Positions 33,088 to 41,663 are shown, counted from the stretch's first letter. The stretch: DNA of 64,000 nucleotides from Solibacillus sp040273735 (GCF_040273735.1 NZ_JBELZM010000008.1:62001-126000), one strand, 5' to 3'. Program-made: numbers and translations. The notes: generated by a model from the letters alone, not told the origin.

Positions 33088-33591
33088 ATGGAAAATTCTG
33101 TTCCATCATCACGTGTCAACGTGCATGAAACAGCTAAAGTTGCGATCGTTGCTTCTCTTTATGTAGCAGTGACGCTTGTTTTGGCTGTCATTAGTTTCGG
33201 AGCCGTACAATTAAGGCTGTCGGAAATGTTTAACTATTTGGTGCTATTCCATAAACGTTACATAGTAGCAGTAACATTGGGTGTAGTCATTGCGAACCTC
33301 TTTTCACCGATGTGGTGGATTGATGTACCGGTAGGCGGGATTGCTACACTGATTGTATTGGTTATTTGCCGTATCGTTACAAAAAACATGAAAAATTTAG
33401 TATTAAAAATTGTTGTAACCGGTATTATTTTTACGGCATCCATGTTTACAGTTGCAGCCCAGCTGATGATCGTTTTTGATCTGCCATTTTGGCCAACGTA
33501 CGGAATGGTAGCAGTGGGAGAAGCCTTTTCAATGCTAGTAGGCGGCGTCACAATTTATTTACTGCAAAAGAAAATTGATTTTACTAAATAA
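33088..33591 (+). CDS. queT: QueT-family transporter (queuosine precursor, ECF S component)
   Basis: A 167-residue membrane protein with about five segments (about 15-38, 48-70, 72-92, 105-128, 135-158). The family feature is the early ISFGAVQLRLSEMFNYLVLF block followed by VIANLFSPMWWIDVPVGG. QueT proteins are predicted substrate-binding subunits of energy-coupling-factor transporters for preQ1 or a related 7-deazaguanine. It has a strong AAGGAGG site and a structured leader. ECF ATPases are not in the window and are usually shared from elsewhere. Single gene, strong terminator. Confidence 0.88.
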   Translation: MENSVPSSRVNVHETAKVAIVASLYVAVTLVLAVISFGAVQLRLSEMFNYLVLFHKRYIVAVTLGVVIANLFSPMWWIDVPVGGIATLIVLVICRIVTKNMKNLVLKIVVTGIIFTASMFTVAAQLMIVFDLPFWPTYGMVAVGEAFSMLVGGVTIYLLQKKIDFTK

Positions 33592-33615
33592 AAATTAAAA
33601 ATCCGTTAAATATAA

Positions 33616-33658
33616 GAAGCAGACAGTTCAAAATTGAACTTGTCTGCTTTTAATTTTA
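33616..33658 (+). terminator. Terminator of queT
   Basis: AAGCAGACA-TTCAA pairs with TTGAA-TGTCTGCTT, then T-rich sequence. It also faces the end of splB. Confidence 0.82.
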
Positions 33659-33667
33659 TTCGTTTGC

Positions 33668-34696
33668 TTACGTAAAATACTCAAGTTTGGCATTTGGAAA
33701 GAACTTTTCCATATAGCTGTAGAGCTTTTCTTTCATTTCATCTTCTTCGTTTTTTTGATAAATATACTTACTGATTCCGTATTTTCCCCACTTCACACGT
33801 CTTACAGATTCGTCCAATTTTAGCTTTGTTTTCGGATAGTTTTTATTAATCACATTTTTAGCAGCCTTTGTAAAGCGGTGCTGAATAAATTCAAATGTAA
33901 TATCTTTCCGAACGTCTTGGGGGAGTTCTGCGTCAAGTCGTTCAAACATATGATAATAGCCATCCTGCCATCCTTCATGAAGGTAAATCGGTGCTACGAT
34001 AAACCCAAGAGGATAACCCGCTCTCGCTACTTTGCCGGCAGCTTCAATACGCTGGGCGAGCGAGGAAGTGCCCGGTTCGAAATTTTTTATGACATAGTCC
34101 GCATTAATACTAAAACGAAATCTTGTATGACCATTATGTTTTGCATCGAGTAAATGATCAACATGATGAAATTTTGTGACAAATCGTAACCTGCCCAACT
34201 CAGTTTGACCAAAATGCTCTATCGCTTTCTTTAATGAATGTGTTAAGTGATCCAAACCTACAATATCTGAAGTGCAGGCAGCTTCAAACCTTGTGATTTC
34301 AGGGGCACGTTCTTCAATATATTGATCCGCTGCTTCAAATATTTCCTCGACATTCACATATGTGCGAATGTACGGTTTGCTTCCCATTGTTGTTTGCAAA
34401 TAACAATAATGACAGTGACCCATACACCCTGTAGCAAGCGGAATAGCATATTCAGCGGATGGCTTGGACGTATCGAACTTCAAAGTTTTGCGAATACCAA
34501 CGACAAGTGTAGATTTTGCGATTCGATACTTTTGCAATTCATTGTCTCCGGGGAAGTTTCGTATTTGGTTATGCGAGGTTGTATAACGTATCTCAATGCC
34601 TAACGCTTCAAATTTTTCTTTTAGTTCTTTGCCGAGCGGATAGTCCAATGCTTTCGGTTCAAAATAAACAAGCTGCGGCATGAAAGGTTTATTCAT
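33668..34696 (-). CDS. splB: Spore photoproduct lyase SplB
   Basis: Radical SAM enzyme that reverses the spore-specific thymine dimer during germination. 342 residues, the B. subtilis length. The iron-sulphur cysteines are in GCMGHCHYCYLQT (CxxxCxxC, typical of radical SAM), and the hydrogen-donor cysteine is in FEAACTSDIVGLDH. I chose the ATG at 34696 because homologues start with a short xNPFVPQLVY-like sequence; the AAGGAAGG site is 14 bases away, so a TTG or GTG four to five codons upstream may be used instead. Strong evidence that the organism sporulates. Confidence 0.95.
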   Translation of the reverse strand: MNKPFMPQLVYFEPKALDYPLGKELKEKFEALGIEIRYTTSHNQIRNFPGDNELQKYRIAKSTLVVGIRKTLKFDTSKPSAEYAIPLATGCMGHCHYCYLQTTMGSKPYIRTYVNVEEIFEAADQYIEERAPEITRFEAACTSDIVGLDHLTHSLKKAIEHFGQTELGRLRFVTKFHHVDHLLDAKHNGHTRFRFSINADYVIKNFEPGTSSLAQRIEAAGKVARAGYPLGFIVAPIYLHEGWQDGYYHMFERLDAELPQDVRKDITFEFIQHRFTKAAKNVINKNYPKTKLKLDESVRRVKWGKYGISKYIYQKNEEDEMKEKLYSYMEKFFPNAKLEYFT

Positions 34697-34818
34697 GTTT
34701 TTGCACAACACCTTCCTTTTATATTTGCTTTAGTTTGTCTTAAGGAAGAAGCATTTATAAGGTGGTAATTATTGCAGTATCAAGCTTATTTAATTACTTT
34801 CATATGTAATTTTCTCAA

Positions 34819-34898
34819 AAAAAAAGACTCCTTAAAGTTTGCTAATCAGCCTTGAACCAACCAGTATCCTAAATCAGAGTTGTAGGAAAGAGGAGTCT
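34819..34898 (-). terminator. Terminator of the glycan operon
   Basis: On the minus strand AAGACTCCT pairs with AGGAGTCTT across a long, partly structured loop and is followed by nine T. Confidence 0.75.
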
Positions 34899-34914
34899 TG
34901 TTAAATGTGTAAAG

Positions 34915-35979
34915 TTAAAAGTGATGATTGGTGAATGGCGATTCTAAAAGTGGTGTGCATGTTTGTTGGATTGTATTGTATTGCTTAACTGGCATTAACT
35001 CATTTTTCTCAATCATCACTATACGATCTAACAGGTCATCCGTTAATTGCTTTGAACTTGTAGAAACGACTAAATTCAGTAGCCCGAGCAGTGCTGCAAA
35101 ATCAAAAACTTTGAAGCGGTAGCCTAGCGGAATCGCAGGTATACCTGCAGACATAGACAGTAAATTGGCATGGAGTTTAAAGTTTATCGTTGCTGTACAA
35201 GTTGATAATTTATTAATCATTTGCTGCTCAGTATAAAGGTTTTTGTCTAACTGTACATTTTCTCTGTCACCGATTTTGTTATAAAGTCTTTCGCAATGAG
35301 ATATATCATCTGACCACATCGTGTAAATCAGTATTTTATAACCCTTGTCAATTAGCTTTTTCACTGCCACTACTAATTGGTCTTCTACTGAACTTTCATT
35401 TGCCCCGTATAAACGATTAAATGTTGTTCCCCAGTTGATCCCTATTATTTTTTCTTGAATATGAGGCTTTATTTCATCTTTATTTTGTAATAATAAAGCA
35501 GGATCGCCAATTATTTTAACCTTTTCCGATTTTTCTTTCCCAACCATAATTTCGATCGCTTTTTTTGTTAAAGGACCTCGGACACCTACAAAAAGCGCAT
35601 GCTCCAAAACTTCTTCCAGTACAGCAATATCTTTTTGCTTAAAGTTTTGATCTAAAGAAGTCAGTTGATCATTTATTAATGAATTTAGATTTGGCTCTTC
35701 AATCCAATCTAACCCGGATCCCCATATGAGGACTGATTTTCCTTTATGAATAGCATTTTGAAGAATTTGAAGGTAGCCCGGCAATAATAATGAGCCTCCA
35801 CCTAATACAACTGTATCAAACTCGTCAAGATTTTTTAAATCAGTTCCGGGCATTGACGGTTTAACAATGAATTTATCTTTATCCAAGTATTTGGTACATG
35901 TGTCTCTGAAAATATGCCATAACAGTTCATCACCCAAATTATTAAATCCGATCCAGCCTATATATAAAATTTTTTTCAC
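34915..35979 (-). CDS. csaB: CsaB-like polysaccharide pyruvyl transferase
   Basis: A 354-residue enzyme that adds ketal pyruvate from phosphoenolpyruvate to a cell-surface sugar; pyruvylated wall polymer anchors S-layer-homology proteins. Family features are the N-terminal GWIGFNNLGDELL, VVLGGGSLLLPGYL, GVRGPLTKKA, and the late INFKLHANLLSMSAGIPAIPLGYRFK. It is the last of three genes with two glycosyltransferases. Because splB and DUF2642 proteins lie on either side, the polymer could be on the spore surface. The family is sure; whether this is the CsaB orthologue or a paralogue is not. Confidence 0.8.
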   Translation of the reverse strand: MKKILYIGWIGFNNLGDELLWHIFRDTCTKYLDKDKFIVKPSMPGTDLKNLDEFDTVVLGGGSLLLPGYLQILQNAIHKGKSVLIWGSGLDWIEEPNLNSLINDQLTSLDQNFKQKDIAVLEEVLEHALFVGVRGPLTKKAIEIMVGKEKSEKVKIIGDPALLLQNKDEIKPHIQEKIIGINWGTTFNRLYGANESSVEDQLVVAVKKLIDKGYKILIYTMWSDDISHCERLYNKIGDRENVQLDKNLYTEQQMINKLSTCTATINFKLHANLLSMSAGIPAIPLGYRFKVFDFAALLGLLNLVVSTSSKQLTDDLLDRIVMIEKNELMPVKQYNTIQQTCTPLLESPFTNHHF

Positions 35980-37118
35980 TTTTTCATCCCACCTTTTATC
36001 GTATCGGAATATACTTTCAATGTTTCTTTTACTACATTATTGATGTTAAACAGTTCTTCGGCTTTTTCTCTTGCTGTAATCCCGTTTAGCTTCAAACGAT
36101 TTTGATCCATCATGATTTTCTTCAAATCGTCCCGTAATAAATGTCTGCTGCAAGTTGCTTTTGATCCGTGATCTCCAAAGTAATGACTCCATGCATCTTC
36201 GAAATTGTCCATATCTACAATCCCGAAATAACCATGGTTGCCGACTGCAACAACTTGCCTTTCTGAAGCCATGGCCTCTAAAGCTACACGGCCTGTGCCT
36301 ACAACACAATCTGCTGCTGAATAATAGGGGGGCATATTTTTTTGCTCTCCTACTATGTGGATAAAAGCCTCGGCACACATTTCTTCAATCATGCGAGCTA
36401 ATGATTTTATCTCGCTCAATTTATTACCGTCACCTACAATAATGACATGAAGATTAGGGATAGTATTTAATTTGAGATCTTTGCAAGCTCTTAAAAAAAT
36501 AGAACAAACTTGTGCTTTTGCCCATGTGATTCTGCTGGCATAGAGAAGAACGGGAGCATCTTTAGGTATTTTCAGTTCATTTCTGATATCTTTTACAGGG
36601 GAATTTCCTGGATAATCCTCCAAGTTGATTCCGTTTGGTATTAAATAGGGGTGTTCTATAGAAAATGTGTTTATATAATTGCATAAAGGAGGGCTTACAC
36701 AGATGACCGCATCGGATAATTTAAGGAGTTCTTGTATTTCATGATTAGGATAATATGTTCCGTGTATTGTGATGATGGTAGGGATATTTCTATTTTCGGC
36801 CGCTTTTCCAGCTATATATCCGGAAGGTGTCTGATGAATATGAACATGGGTAATATTTTCGTTTTCGATGATTTTCTCAATTTCTTTTACTAACGCCATT
36901 TCATGACTTTTTTCCAAAGAGATTGTTTTTGGAAACTCGATTGAATAAATAGGACAATTCAATGCTTCAAATGCATCAACTAAACTACCGGTTTTATTTG
37001 CTGCAATCGCCACAAAAACATTATTTTTAATCAGTTCTTTTGCCAAGCCTAATACATGGGTTTCGGTTCCCCCTATATATAAAGCATCAACTACTAGTAA
37101 AATCCTTTCGTCAGCCAC
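35976..37118 (-). CDS. Glycosyltransferase family 4 (GT-B)
   Basis: A 380-residue GT-B enzyme. The N-terminal domain begins ILLVVDALYIGGTETHVLGLA and includes HVHIHQTPSGYIAGKAAE; the donor-binding domain has LLYASRITWAKAQ, VIIVGDG and ALEAMASERQVVAVG, where the ExxA(S/M) region binds the nucleotide sugar. The GTG at 37118 lies 5 bases after GGAGGTGA inside the end of the upstream GT2 gene, giving an 8-base overlap. A 4-base overlap links it to csaB. Sugar specificity unknown. Confidence 0.85.
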   Translation of the reverse strand: MADERILLVVDALYIGGTETHVLGLAKELIKNNVFVAIAANKTGSLVDAFEALNCPIYSIEFPKTISLEKSHEMALVKEIEKIIENENITHVHIHQTPSGYIAGKAAENRNIPTIITIHGTYYPNHEIQELLKLSDAVICVSPPLCNYINTFSIEHPYLIPNGINLEDYPGNSPVKDIRNELKIPKDAPVLLYASRITWAKAQVCSIFLRACKDLKLNTIPNLHVIIVGDGNKLSEIKSLARMIEEMCAEAFIHIVGEQKNMPPYYSAADCVVGTGRVALEAMASERQVVAVGNHGYFGIVDMDNFEDAWSHYFGDHGSKATCSRHLLRDDLKKIMMDQNRLKLNGITAREKAEELFNINNVVKETLKVYSDTIKGGMKK

Positions 37119-37809
37119 TCTTATCACCTCCATAAAAAGTTTTGGAACGTTGTTGATCATGTTTCCGATAGTAATATAGAATATCCTTCAGATTCTCTAT
37201 TTTTAATTTTCCATTCAAAAATTTTACGATGAATTCATAATCTTCTGCTCCGACAATTCTTCGAGTCGGGCCACCAAGCAGATCAAAAACCTTTCCGCGA
37301 AATAAAATTGTTCCATGACAGACACAGTGACCGCCTGCTTCGTAACATTTCCGTATAGACTCGCCATATTTCAACCAGTCGGCCGTTTTACCGAGCACTT
37401 CCAAGTTTCCATCATGAAATACTTGGTAATTTGATCCGACTAAATCGTAATCTGGATTGTTTAACAAAAAATCTACTTGTTTTTCAAAACGCAGAGGGTG
37501 CGAAATATCATCTGCATCATTAACTGCAATATACTCGCCGGAACTCATAAAGTAGCCGATTGTTAGGGCCCCGGCAAAGCCTGTATTTACAGGTAGATTA
37601 CATACAATAACCGAAAAATCAGGTTTTGTATTTTCCAACCAGTCTTCAACTATTTTGGTTGTATTGTCAGTTGAGGCATCATTAATTAGAATGACCTCCA
37701 TTTTATTGTATTTTTGTGACTTAAGACCGTCTAGGCAATCTACTATAAATGGCGCGGCATTATAGCATGGAATAACTACACTAACTAATCCTTCTTGTCT
37801 TTCCTTCAT
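37111..37809 (-). CDS. Glycosyltransferase family 2
   Basis: A 232-residue GT-A enzyme. It shows SVVIPCYNAAPFIVDCLDGL, ILINDASTDNT and the metal-binding aspartates in IAVNDADDISHPLR. The acceptor side contains VGSNYQVFHDG, and GAEDYEF includes the likely catalytic base ED. The ATG at 37809 has GAGGTGA 5 bases upstream. It heads the three-gene operon. The length is short, close to a bare catalytic domain. A CACAA-AAA-TTGTG palindrome lies about 35-50 bases upstream. Confidence 0.88.
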   Translation of the reverse strand: MKERQEGLVSVVIPCYNAAPFIVDCLDGLKSQKYNKMEVILINDASTDNTTKIVEDWLENTKPDFSVIVCNLPVNTGFAGALTIGYFMSSGEYIAVNDADDISHPLRFEKQVDFLLNNPDYDLVGSNYQVFHDGNLEVLGKTADWLKYGESIRKCYEAGGHCVCHGTILFRGKVFDLLGGPTRRIVGAEDYEFIVKFLNGKLKIENLKDILYYYRKHDQQRSKTFYGGDKSG

Positions 37810-37843
37810 AGCACTCACCTCAGTATTATAATATGAATCTTAT

Positions 37844-37857
37844 TTCACAAAAATTGT
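37844..37857. promoter_or_regulatory. Palindrome CACAA-AAA-TTGTG upstream of the glycan operon
   Basis: Short inverted repeat between the divergent glycan operon and DUF2642 genes; possible operator, no regulator assigned. Confidence 0.25.
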
Positions 37858-37965
37858 GCGGCATACTTATTTTTTTTTGTGAATCTTGAAAAATAGAATT
37901 TTTACCCAAACAAGTTTCTCCGGAAAACATATCCTTTTAACATAACATCATAAAGGGGGGTAAAT

Positions 37966-38142
37966 ATGTGGCAATTACGTAATATTCTCGTACCTTTAAA
38001 AGGGTCGAGGCTCACAGTTGCAACGGAATATGCAAAAGTCACGGGTACTTTATTAGAAGTAAACTTTGACTATATAACAATTACTTCTAACTCTAACTTA
38101 CTGTATATACCGTTAACGGGCATTAAAAATATAGCTTACTAA
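37966..38142 (+). CDS. DUF2642-family small protein (first of two)
   Basis: A 58-residue protein with the DUF2642 pattern: LVPLKGSRLTVATE, then VTGTLLEVNFDYITI, then LYIPLTGIKNI. It is a short, Sm-like beta-barrel-type sequence. Family members are known in Bacillales and several are annotated as spore-coat-associated. ATG preceded by GGGGGG. It is followed after 17 bases by a second member, and is divergent from the glycan operon, which supports a spore-surface context. Confidence 0.7.
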   Translation: MWQLRNILVPLKGSRLTVATEYAKVTGTLLEVNFDYITITSNSNLLYIPLTGIKNIAY

Positions 38143-38159
38143 AAAAGGAGGGGATTAGA

Positions 38160-38372
38160 TTGAATGGCTTATTGTATATTCAGCTTTTGAGGTTATTAAA
38201 CCAGGAAATAACAGTTGCAGTTGGTGAGGAACTTATTACCGGAACACTGGAATCGGTAAATCAAGAGTTCTTGACTTTAACAGAATCTACAGATACGTAC
38301 GAACGAGAAAGTACAACAAGAATTATCGTTTTAGAGCAAATCAGTTATATACAAGTACCGATGTTTGGATAA
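38160..38372 (+). CDS. DUF2642/YuzF-like small protein (second of two)
   Basis: A 70-residue companion of the preceding gene, with ITVAVGEELITGTLESVNQE, FLTLTES, and the closing IIVLEQISYIQV. TTG start with AGGAGGGG upstream. The shared fold pattern with different surface residues suggests they form a hetero-assembly, which is inference. Terminator follows about 95 bases later. Confidence 0.65.
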   Translation: MNGLLYIQLLRLLNQEITVAVGEELITGTLESVNQEFLTLTESTDTYERESTTRIIVLEQISYIQVPMFG

Positions 38373-38466
38373 GCGCGTAAATTCTGAGGTAATGGATAAA
38401 GTAAACGATGAAGGAAAATACAATCAAAATTAGGACAAGCACCCTAAAAGGGATGGCTTTAAAACA

Positions 38467-38510
38467 CAAAAAATATCACTTTTTTCCTTAGAGAAAAGTG
38501 ATATTTTTTA
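38467..38510. terminator. Bidirectional terminator
   Basis: AAAAAATATCACTTTT pairs with AAAAGTGATATTTTTT around a short loop, between the DUF2642 pair and the minus-strand 45-residue gene. Confidence 0.82.
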
Positions 38511-38567
38511 TAATAAATTGTATTTACATTGGGAAGCAATCATTTTATTAACAGTTAGGTGAATTAT

Positions 38568-38705
38568 TCAAAGAGATCTGCCGCCTTCATTTTCCCAGCG
38601 GTTCATATCGCTGCTTTCATCGATAGCATTGGGATTGATATCTTCGTCAAATGGATGGGGATTTGTACATGCTACAATAGAGCTTACCCTTTTCAGCAAT
38701 GTCAT
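38568..38705 (-). CDS. 45-residue protein of unknown function
   Basis: ATG at 38705 with AAGGATGA 9 bases upstream. The N terminus is MTLLKRVSSIVACTNPHPF, the middle is acidic (DEDINPNAIDESSD) and the end is NRWENEGGRSL. The composition is that of a real protein, and an ATATACTA -10-like sequence lies upstream on the same strand. The plus-strand frame over the same bases has an unlikely composition. I do not recognise a family; with its neighbours it may be sporulation-related. Confidence 0.6.
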   Translation of the reverse strand: MTLLKRVSSIVACTNPHPFDEDINPNAIDESSDMNRWENEGGRSL

Positions 38706-38794
38706 TTTAATATCATCCTTTTTGATTATCGTTCTACTCTAGTATATGCGGGAATGAAAGATTTAGTTCGATAATTTGTGAGTCGTCAACCTCC

Positions 38795-40240
38795 TTACTT
38801 TTCCCGATTGAGGAAAGTATGGATGGATTCCACAAATTCTTTTTTAGGATAAGTGAAATATAATTCGCTCGCTAACCGAACTGTATCACCGAAGAAGAAA
38901 CGTTCATATTGTGTTTGCCTCGTACCAAATGAACTCATCGTTAAATCCCAAGCTAACCTGAATATTTCCACTCGTTCTTCAGCAGGTTTAGTTGCGGCTT
39001 GAAGATATTGATCTAAATCGCCTCTTATTGAAGAGTGAAATGCCTTTTCTGTTGGTAGTGTAATCATTCCGCTTGCACCAATAAGCTGAATGATTTCAGT
39101 GAGCCGTGGATAAATTTTCGAAAATGTATAACCGGCAACTTTCAATGGGAAAATTGCAGGCCGTAAATAGCCAAATTCATCAAGTGCGGCATCATTCTCC
39201 GATTTATCCAACAGTGCTTTCATTGTTTCCAGTCCCACAATAATTTCCGACATCTTTTCATGGATGTGCTGATATTCATAAACTTTGATCGTTTCGATGA
39301 GGAGTTCGGCAATTCCTAAAATAAATTCCGTTTTCACAATTTGTCTAATTAGAACTTGAGACTTGGCAAAATGATTAAAAGCACTCTTAATAAGGAATTT
39401 TTCTGCTACCTCGACATTGTTGTGAAAAAATACACGTTCCCATGGTACTAACACATTGTCAAAAACGACGATGGAATCCATTTCTTCATATTTTGAGCTT
39501 AAAGGATGATCAAATGAAGAATCTCCGCCTATAAAGGAATCTCTGCAAATAAATTTTAATCCTTTCGTATTCGATGGGACAGCAAAAGAAAAAGTTTCAT
39601 CTTCACCGAATACAAGTTTACCGACATTAAATACAAACACTTCATCGGTTAAACCGCCTTGTGTCGCTAAAAGACGTGCGCCCTTTATAATGAGACCATC
39701 TTCAGTCTCTGCGATAACCTTTGCAGAAATAGGTTCATTCGTATTTTCAATATAACTTTGAGAACGATTAACTTGAGGAGTAATAAATGTATGTGTAAGT
39801 GATAAATCATTTTCTCTCACCAATTCAAAAAATGCCCGGAGATTGTCTGGGTAACAGTTTTCTTGGCCTTCAAGCAGTGCTGCAGATGAGGTGAAACCCA
39901 TTAAAACGGAATTCAAATAGTCGGGACTTCTTCCTAGAATTCCATGCGTATGTTTAGCCCAATGCTCCATCATTTTTCGCCTTTTTATTAAACCCTCTTT
40001 CGTTTTAGGCATCAAATATGAAAGGCCTACACGTTTTCCTGAAAGGGGGGATACAAAAGTCATTTCATCTATTCTTTTAGGATCATGCTGTAAATCATAG
40101 AGGGAAGCTTTTGTCTGAATAAGCCCTTTAAATACGGGATGTTCAGATAACAGCCCTTCCACTTTTTCTCCGTCCAGCCATATTTCATTATTTAACGCAT
40201 TTAATCGGTTAATATAACTTTCACCATTAATTGCACCCAT
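38795..40240 (-). CDS. 4-hydroxyphenylacetate 3-monooxygenase-type flavin oxygenase (HpaB family)
   Basis: A 481-residue protein with the acyl-CoA-dehydrogenase-like fold of two-component flavin monooxygenases, close in length to B. subtilis YoaI. It would hydroxylate a phenolic or aromatic substrate using FADH2 from a separate reductase. Recognisable parts are RSPDYLNSVLMGF, the substrate/flavin loop HTFITPQVNRSQ, GARLLATQGGLTDEVFVF, and VLVPWERVFFHNN. No HpaC-type reductase is adjacent; the FNR-like protein at 16867 is far away. The leader contains structured repeats at 40355-40483. Substrate uncertain. Confidence 0.85.
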   Translation of the reverse strand: MGAINGESYINRLNALNNEIWLDGEKVEGLLSEHPVFKGLIQTKASLYDLQHDPKRIDEMTFVSPLSGKRVGLSYLMPKTKEGLIKRRKMMEHWAKHTHGILGRSPDYLNSVLMGFTSSAALLEGQENCYPDNLRAFFELVRENDLSLTHTFITPQVNRSQSYIENTNEPISAKVIAETEDGLIIKGARLLATQGGLTDEVFVFNVGKLVFGEDETFSFAVPSNTKGLKFICRDSFIGGDSSFDHPLSSKYEEMDSIVVFDNVLVPWERVFFHNNVEVAEKFLIKSAFNHFAKSQVLIRQIVKTEFILGIAELLIETIKVYEYQHIHEKMSEIIVGLETMKALLDKSENDAALDEFGYLRPAIFPLKVAGYTFSKIYPRLTEIIQLIGASGMITLPTEKAFHSSIRGDLDQYLQAATKPAEERVEIFRLAWDLTMSSFGTRQTQYERFFFGDTVRLASELYFTYPKKEFVESIHTFLNREK

Positions 40241-40354
40241 TCATCCACTCCTTAAGTTTCATAATCGACGTCCAGCTATTTACTTACTTATATGCAAATA
40301 TAGGCTTGAACTAAAACAAGGCATGTTTATATATACGCAACATATGTAAAGACC

Positions 40355-40411
40355 GGCAGTAAAGTGCTTCATAACGTGTAAATTTCTGAAAGGAAGCTTA
40401 AAATTACTGCC
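40355..40411 (-). promoter_or_regulatory. Long inverted repeat upstream of the HpaB-type gene
   Basis: GGCAGTAA (40355-40362) and TTACTGCC (40404-40411) are perfect complements, with GCTTC/GAAGC nested inside. The element lies about 115 bases before the minus-strand start codon. Confidence 0.4.
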
Positions 40412-40438
40412 ATACTAATTTCATGGAGAAGTGAAAAA

Positions 40439-40483
40439 GCATCCGCTTCAGACGTGTATTTACACGCCTAAAACGGATGCCTA
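40439..40483 (-). terminator. Stem-loop with T-tract on the minus strand
   Basis: GCATCCG pairs with CGGATGC, enclosing a nested GTGTA/TACAC hairpin; on the minus strand CTTTTTC follows. No minus-strand gene precedes it, so it may be an attenuator in the HpaB-type leader or stop antisense transcription. Confidence 0.45.
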
Positions 40484-40568
40484 CTATAATTTTAAGGGAT
40501 AAATATTTTAGTTGACTTAGAGCAAAATTTCATTTTACCTAACGCAAAATAAATTGTCAATAAAATTT

Positions 40569-40597
40569 TTGTAATTTCTATAAAAAAATGTTATAAT
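40569..40597 (+). promoter_or_regulatory. Strong sigma-A promoter
   Basis: TTGTAA (40569-40574), 17-base spacer, perfect TATAAT (40592-40597). Start would be near 40604, giving a leader of about 190 bases before the gene at 40794. Confidence 0.7.
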
Positions 40598-40635
40598 AGT
40601 CTTACAATTGTTTTCGGTGCGTATTATGTATTCTT

Positions 40636-40690
40636 TGTACTTTTTTATTCACTATTAAAGGATACGTTTATATGTACTTTTTTTATTCAC
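40636..40690 (+). repeat. Direct repeat TGTACTTTTTTATTCAC in a long leader
   Basis: Copies at 40636-40652 and 40673-40690 (one extra T), 37 bases apart, in the leader of the gene at 40794. Confidence 0.6.
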
Positions 40691-40793
40691 GAGAGCAAAA
40701 ATTTTAACAGTTGTCTAAGCTCTAAACGGAGTTAATTGTTGACTGGAGATTGAACGTAACTGTGTTTTTTATTTTACAAGGAGGATTTAAATA

Positions 40794-41648
40794 ATGAATC
40801 TAATCAATAAAAAGGTTACACATAAGCATTTCGGAATGGGTAGTATCGTTAAACAGAATGAATCAAGTATTGAAATACATTTTGCATCGGAAAGTAAAAA
40901 ATTCGTTTTCCCTGATGTATTTGGAAAGCACTTAGTTCTTCACGATAAAGATGATGTTCAAACATTAGAAAAAATCATTCAGAAAAAAGAACTTGAGCGA
41001 AGAGAAGAAGAGTGGCAAAAAGAAGAGAAATTAAAACTCCAGCGTAAAAATCAGGAACTTCGATTAATACATGAAAAACATATGAAAAACTTCAAACTTC
41101 ACCCTGAATCACAATTAGTTTTTTGGTGTGACACTGAAGAACAGAAAACAGCTTTTTCAGATTGGAAGGTTTTTTCAGGATTAACGAAAAGCGGTGTAAA
41201 TAAAGGGAAGCCTGTTAAACCAATCCGCCTTCACTTAAACAGTGCTGTCTTGTTAACGGCCGTAGATGAGAATTCGTCTGAAAAAGACCGACGCATTTTA
41301 GGTATGTATATGGTAGAGGAGAATTTTATCGGGAAACTGAGTGAAGATGGATATATTCCGGCGCATTCAAAATACCGAATTGAACTGACAGAACAGGAAG
41401 CAGAGCAAATGCTGTTCTGGAACTATTATGTAAACGAAAAGTTCACTCACAAAATGACATGGAATACGGGTAAACATCGCTACTTTGACAATGTATGGAT
41501 GGCTCAAATTTTACGTGATATTATCACCCTGAAAACGGACCCGCAGGAAAAAGAGCTGGCTCAGCAATTCTTTACACATTTCTGTAAAATGAATGAAATC
41601 ACGGCGCAAGAATTACCACAGCCAAATGGTGCTTTGAAGCGTATTTAA
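40794..41648 (+). CDS. Conserved protein of unknown function (284 aa)
   Basis: The N terminus VTHKHFGMGSIVKQNESSIE resembles a small beta-barrel (Tudor/CarD-like VxHxxFGxG pattern), followed by KKFVFPDVFGKHLVL, a charged helix at about 65-105 (ELERREEEWQKEEKLKLQRK) and a C-terminal domain with SAVLLTAVDENSSEKDRRI, LGMYMVEENFIG, and WNTGKHRYFDNVWMAQIL. I recall similar Firmicutes proteins loosely annotated as malate synthase, for which I see no basis. Strong promoter, long leader, good AAGGAGG site: it is probably well expressed. Function unknown. Confidence 0.8.
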   Translation: MNLINKKVTHKHFGMGSIVKQNESSIEIHFASESKKFVFPDVFGKHLVLHDKDDVQTLEKIIQKKELERREEEWQKEEKLKLQRKNQELRLIHEKHMKNFKLHPESQLVFWCDTEEQKTAFSDWKVFSGLTKSGVNKGKPVKPIRLHLNSAVLLTAVDENSSEKDRRILGMYMVEENFIGKLSEDGYIPAHSKYRIELTEQEAEQMLFWNYYVNEKFTHKMTWNTGKHRYFDNVWMAQILRDIITLKTDPQEKELAQQFFTHFCKMNEITAQELPQPNGALKRI

Positions 41649-41663
41649 TTGTATAAATATTTA

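Larger units (their letters stand above)
40241..40793. other. Structured gene-free region between divergent genes
   Basis: About 550 bases. From left: the hpaB-type 5' region with inverted repeat GGCAGTAA/TTACTGCC (40355-40411); a stem-loop at 40439-40483; a strong sigma-A promoter at 40569-40597; and a 190-base leader of the next gene with a direct repeat. No gene found. Confidence 0.5.

Noticed and set aside
38559..38774. Plus-strand reading frame of 71 codons
   Set aside because: It is antisense to the better-supported 45-residue minus-strand gene and lacks a ribosome binding site.
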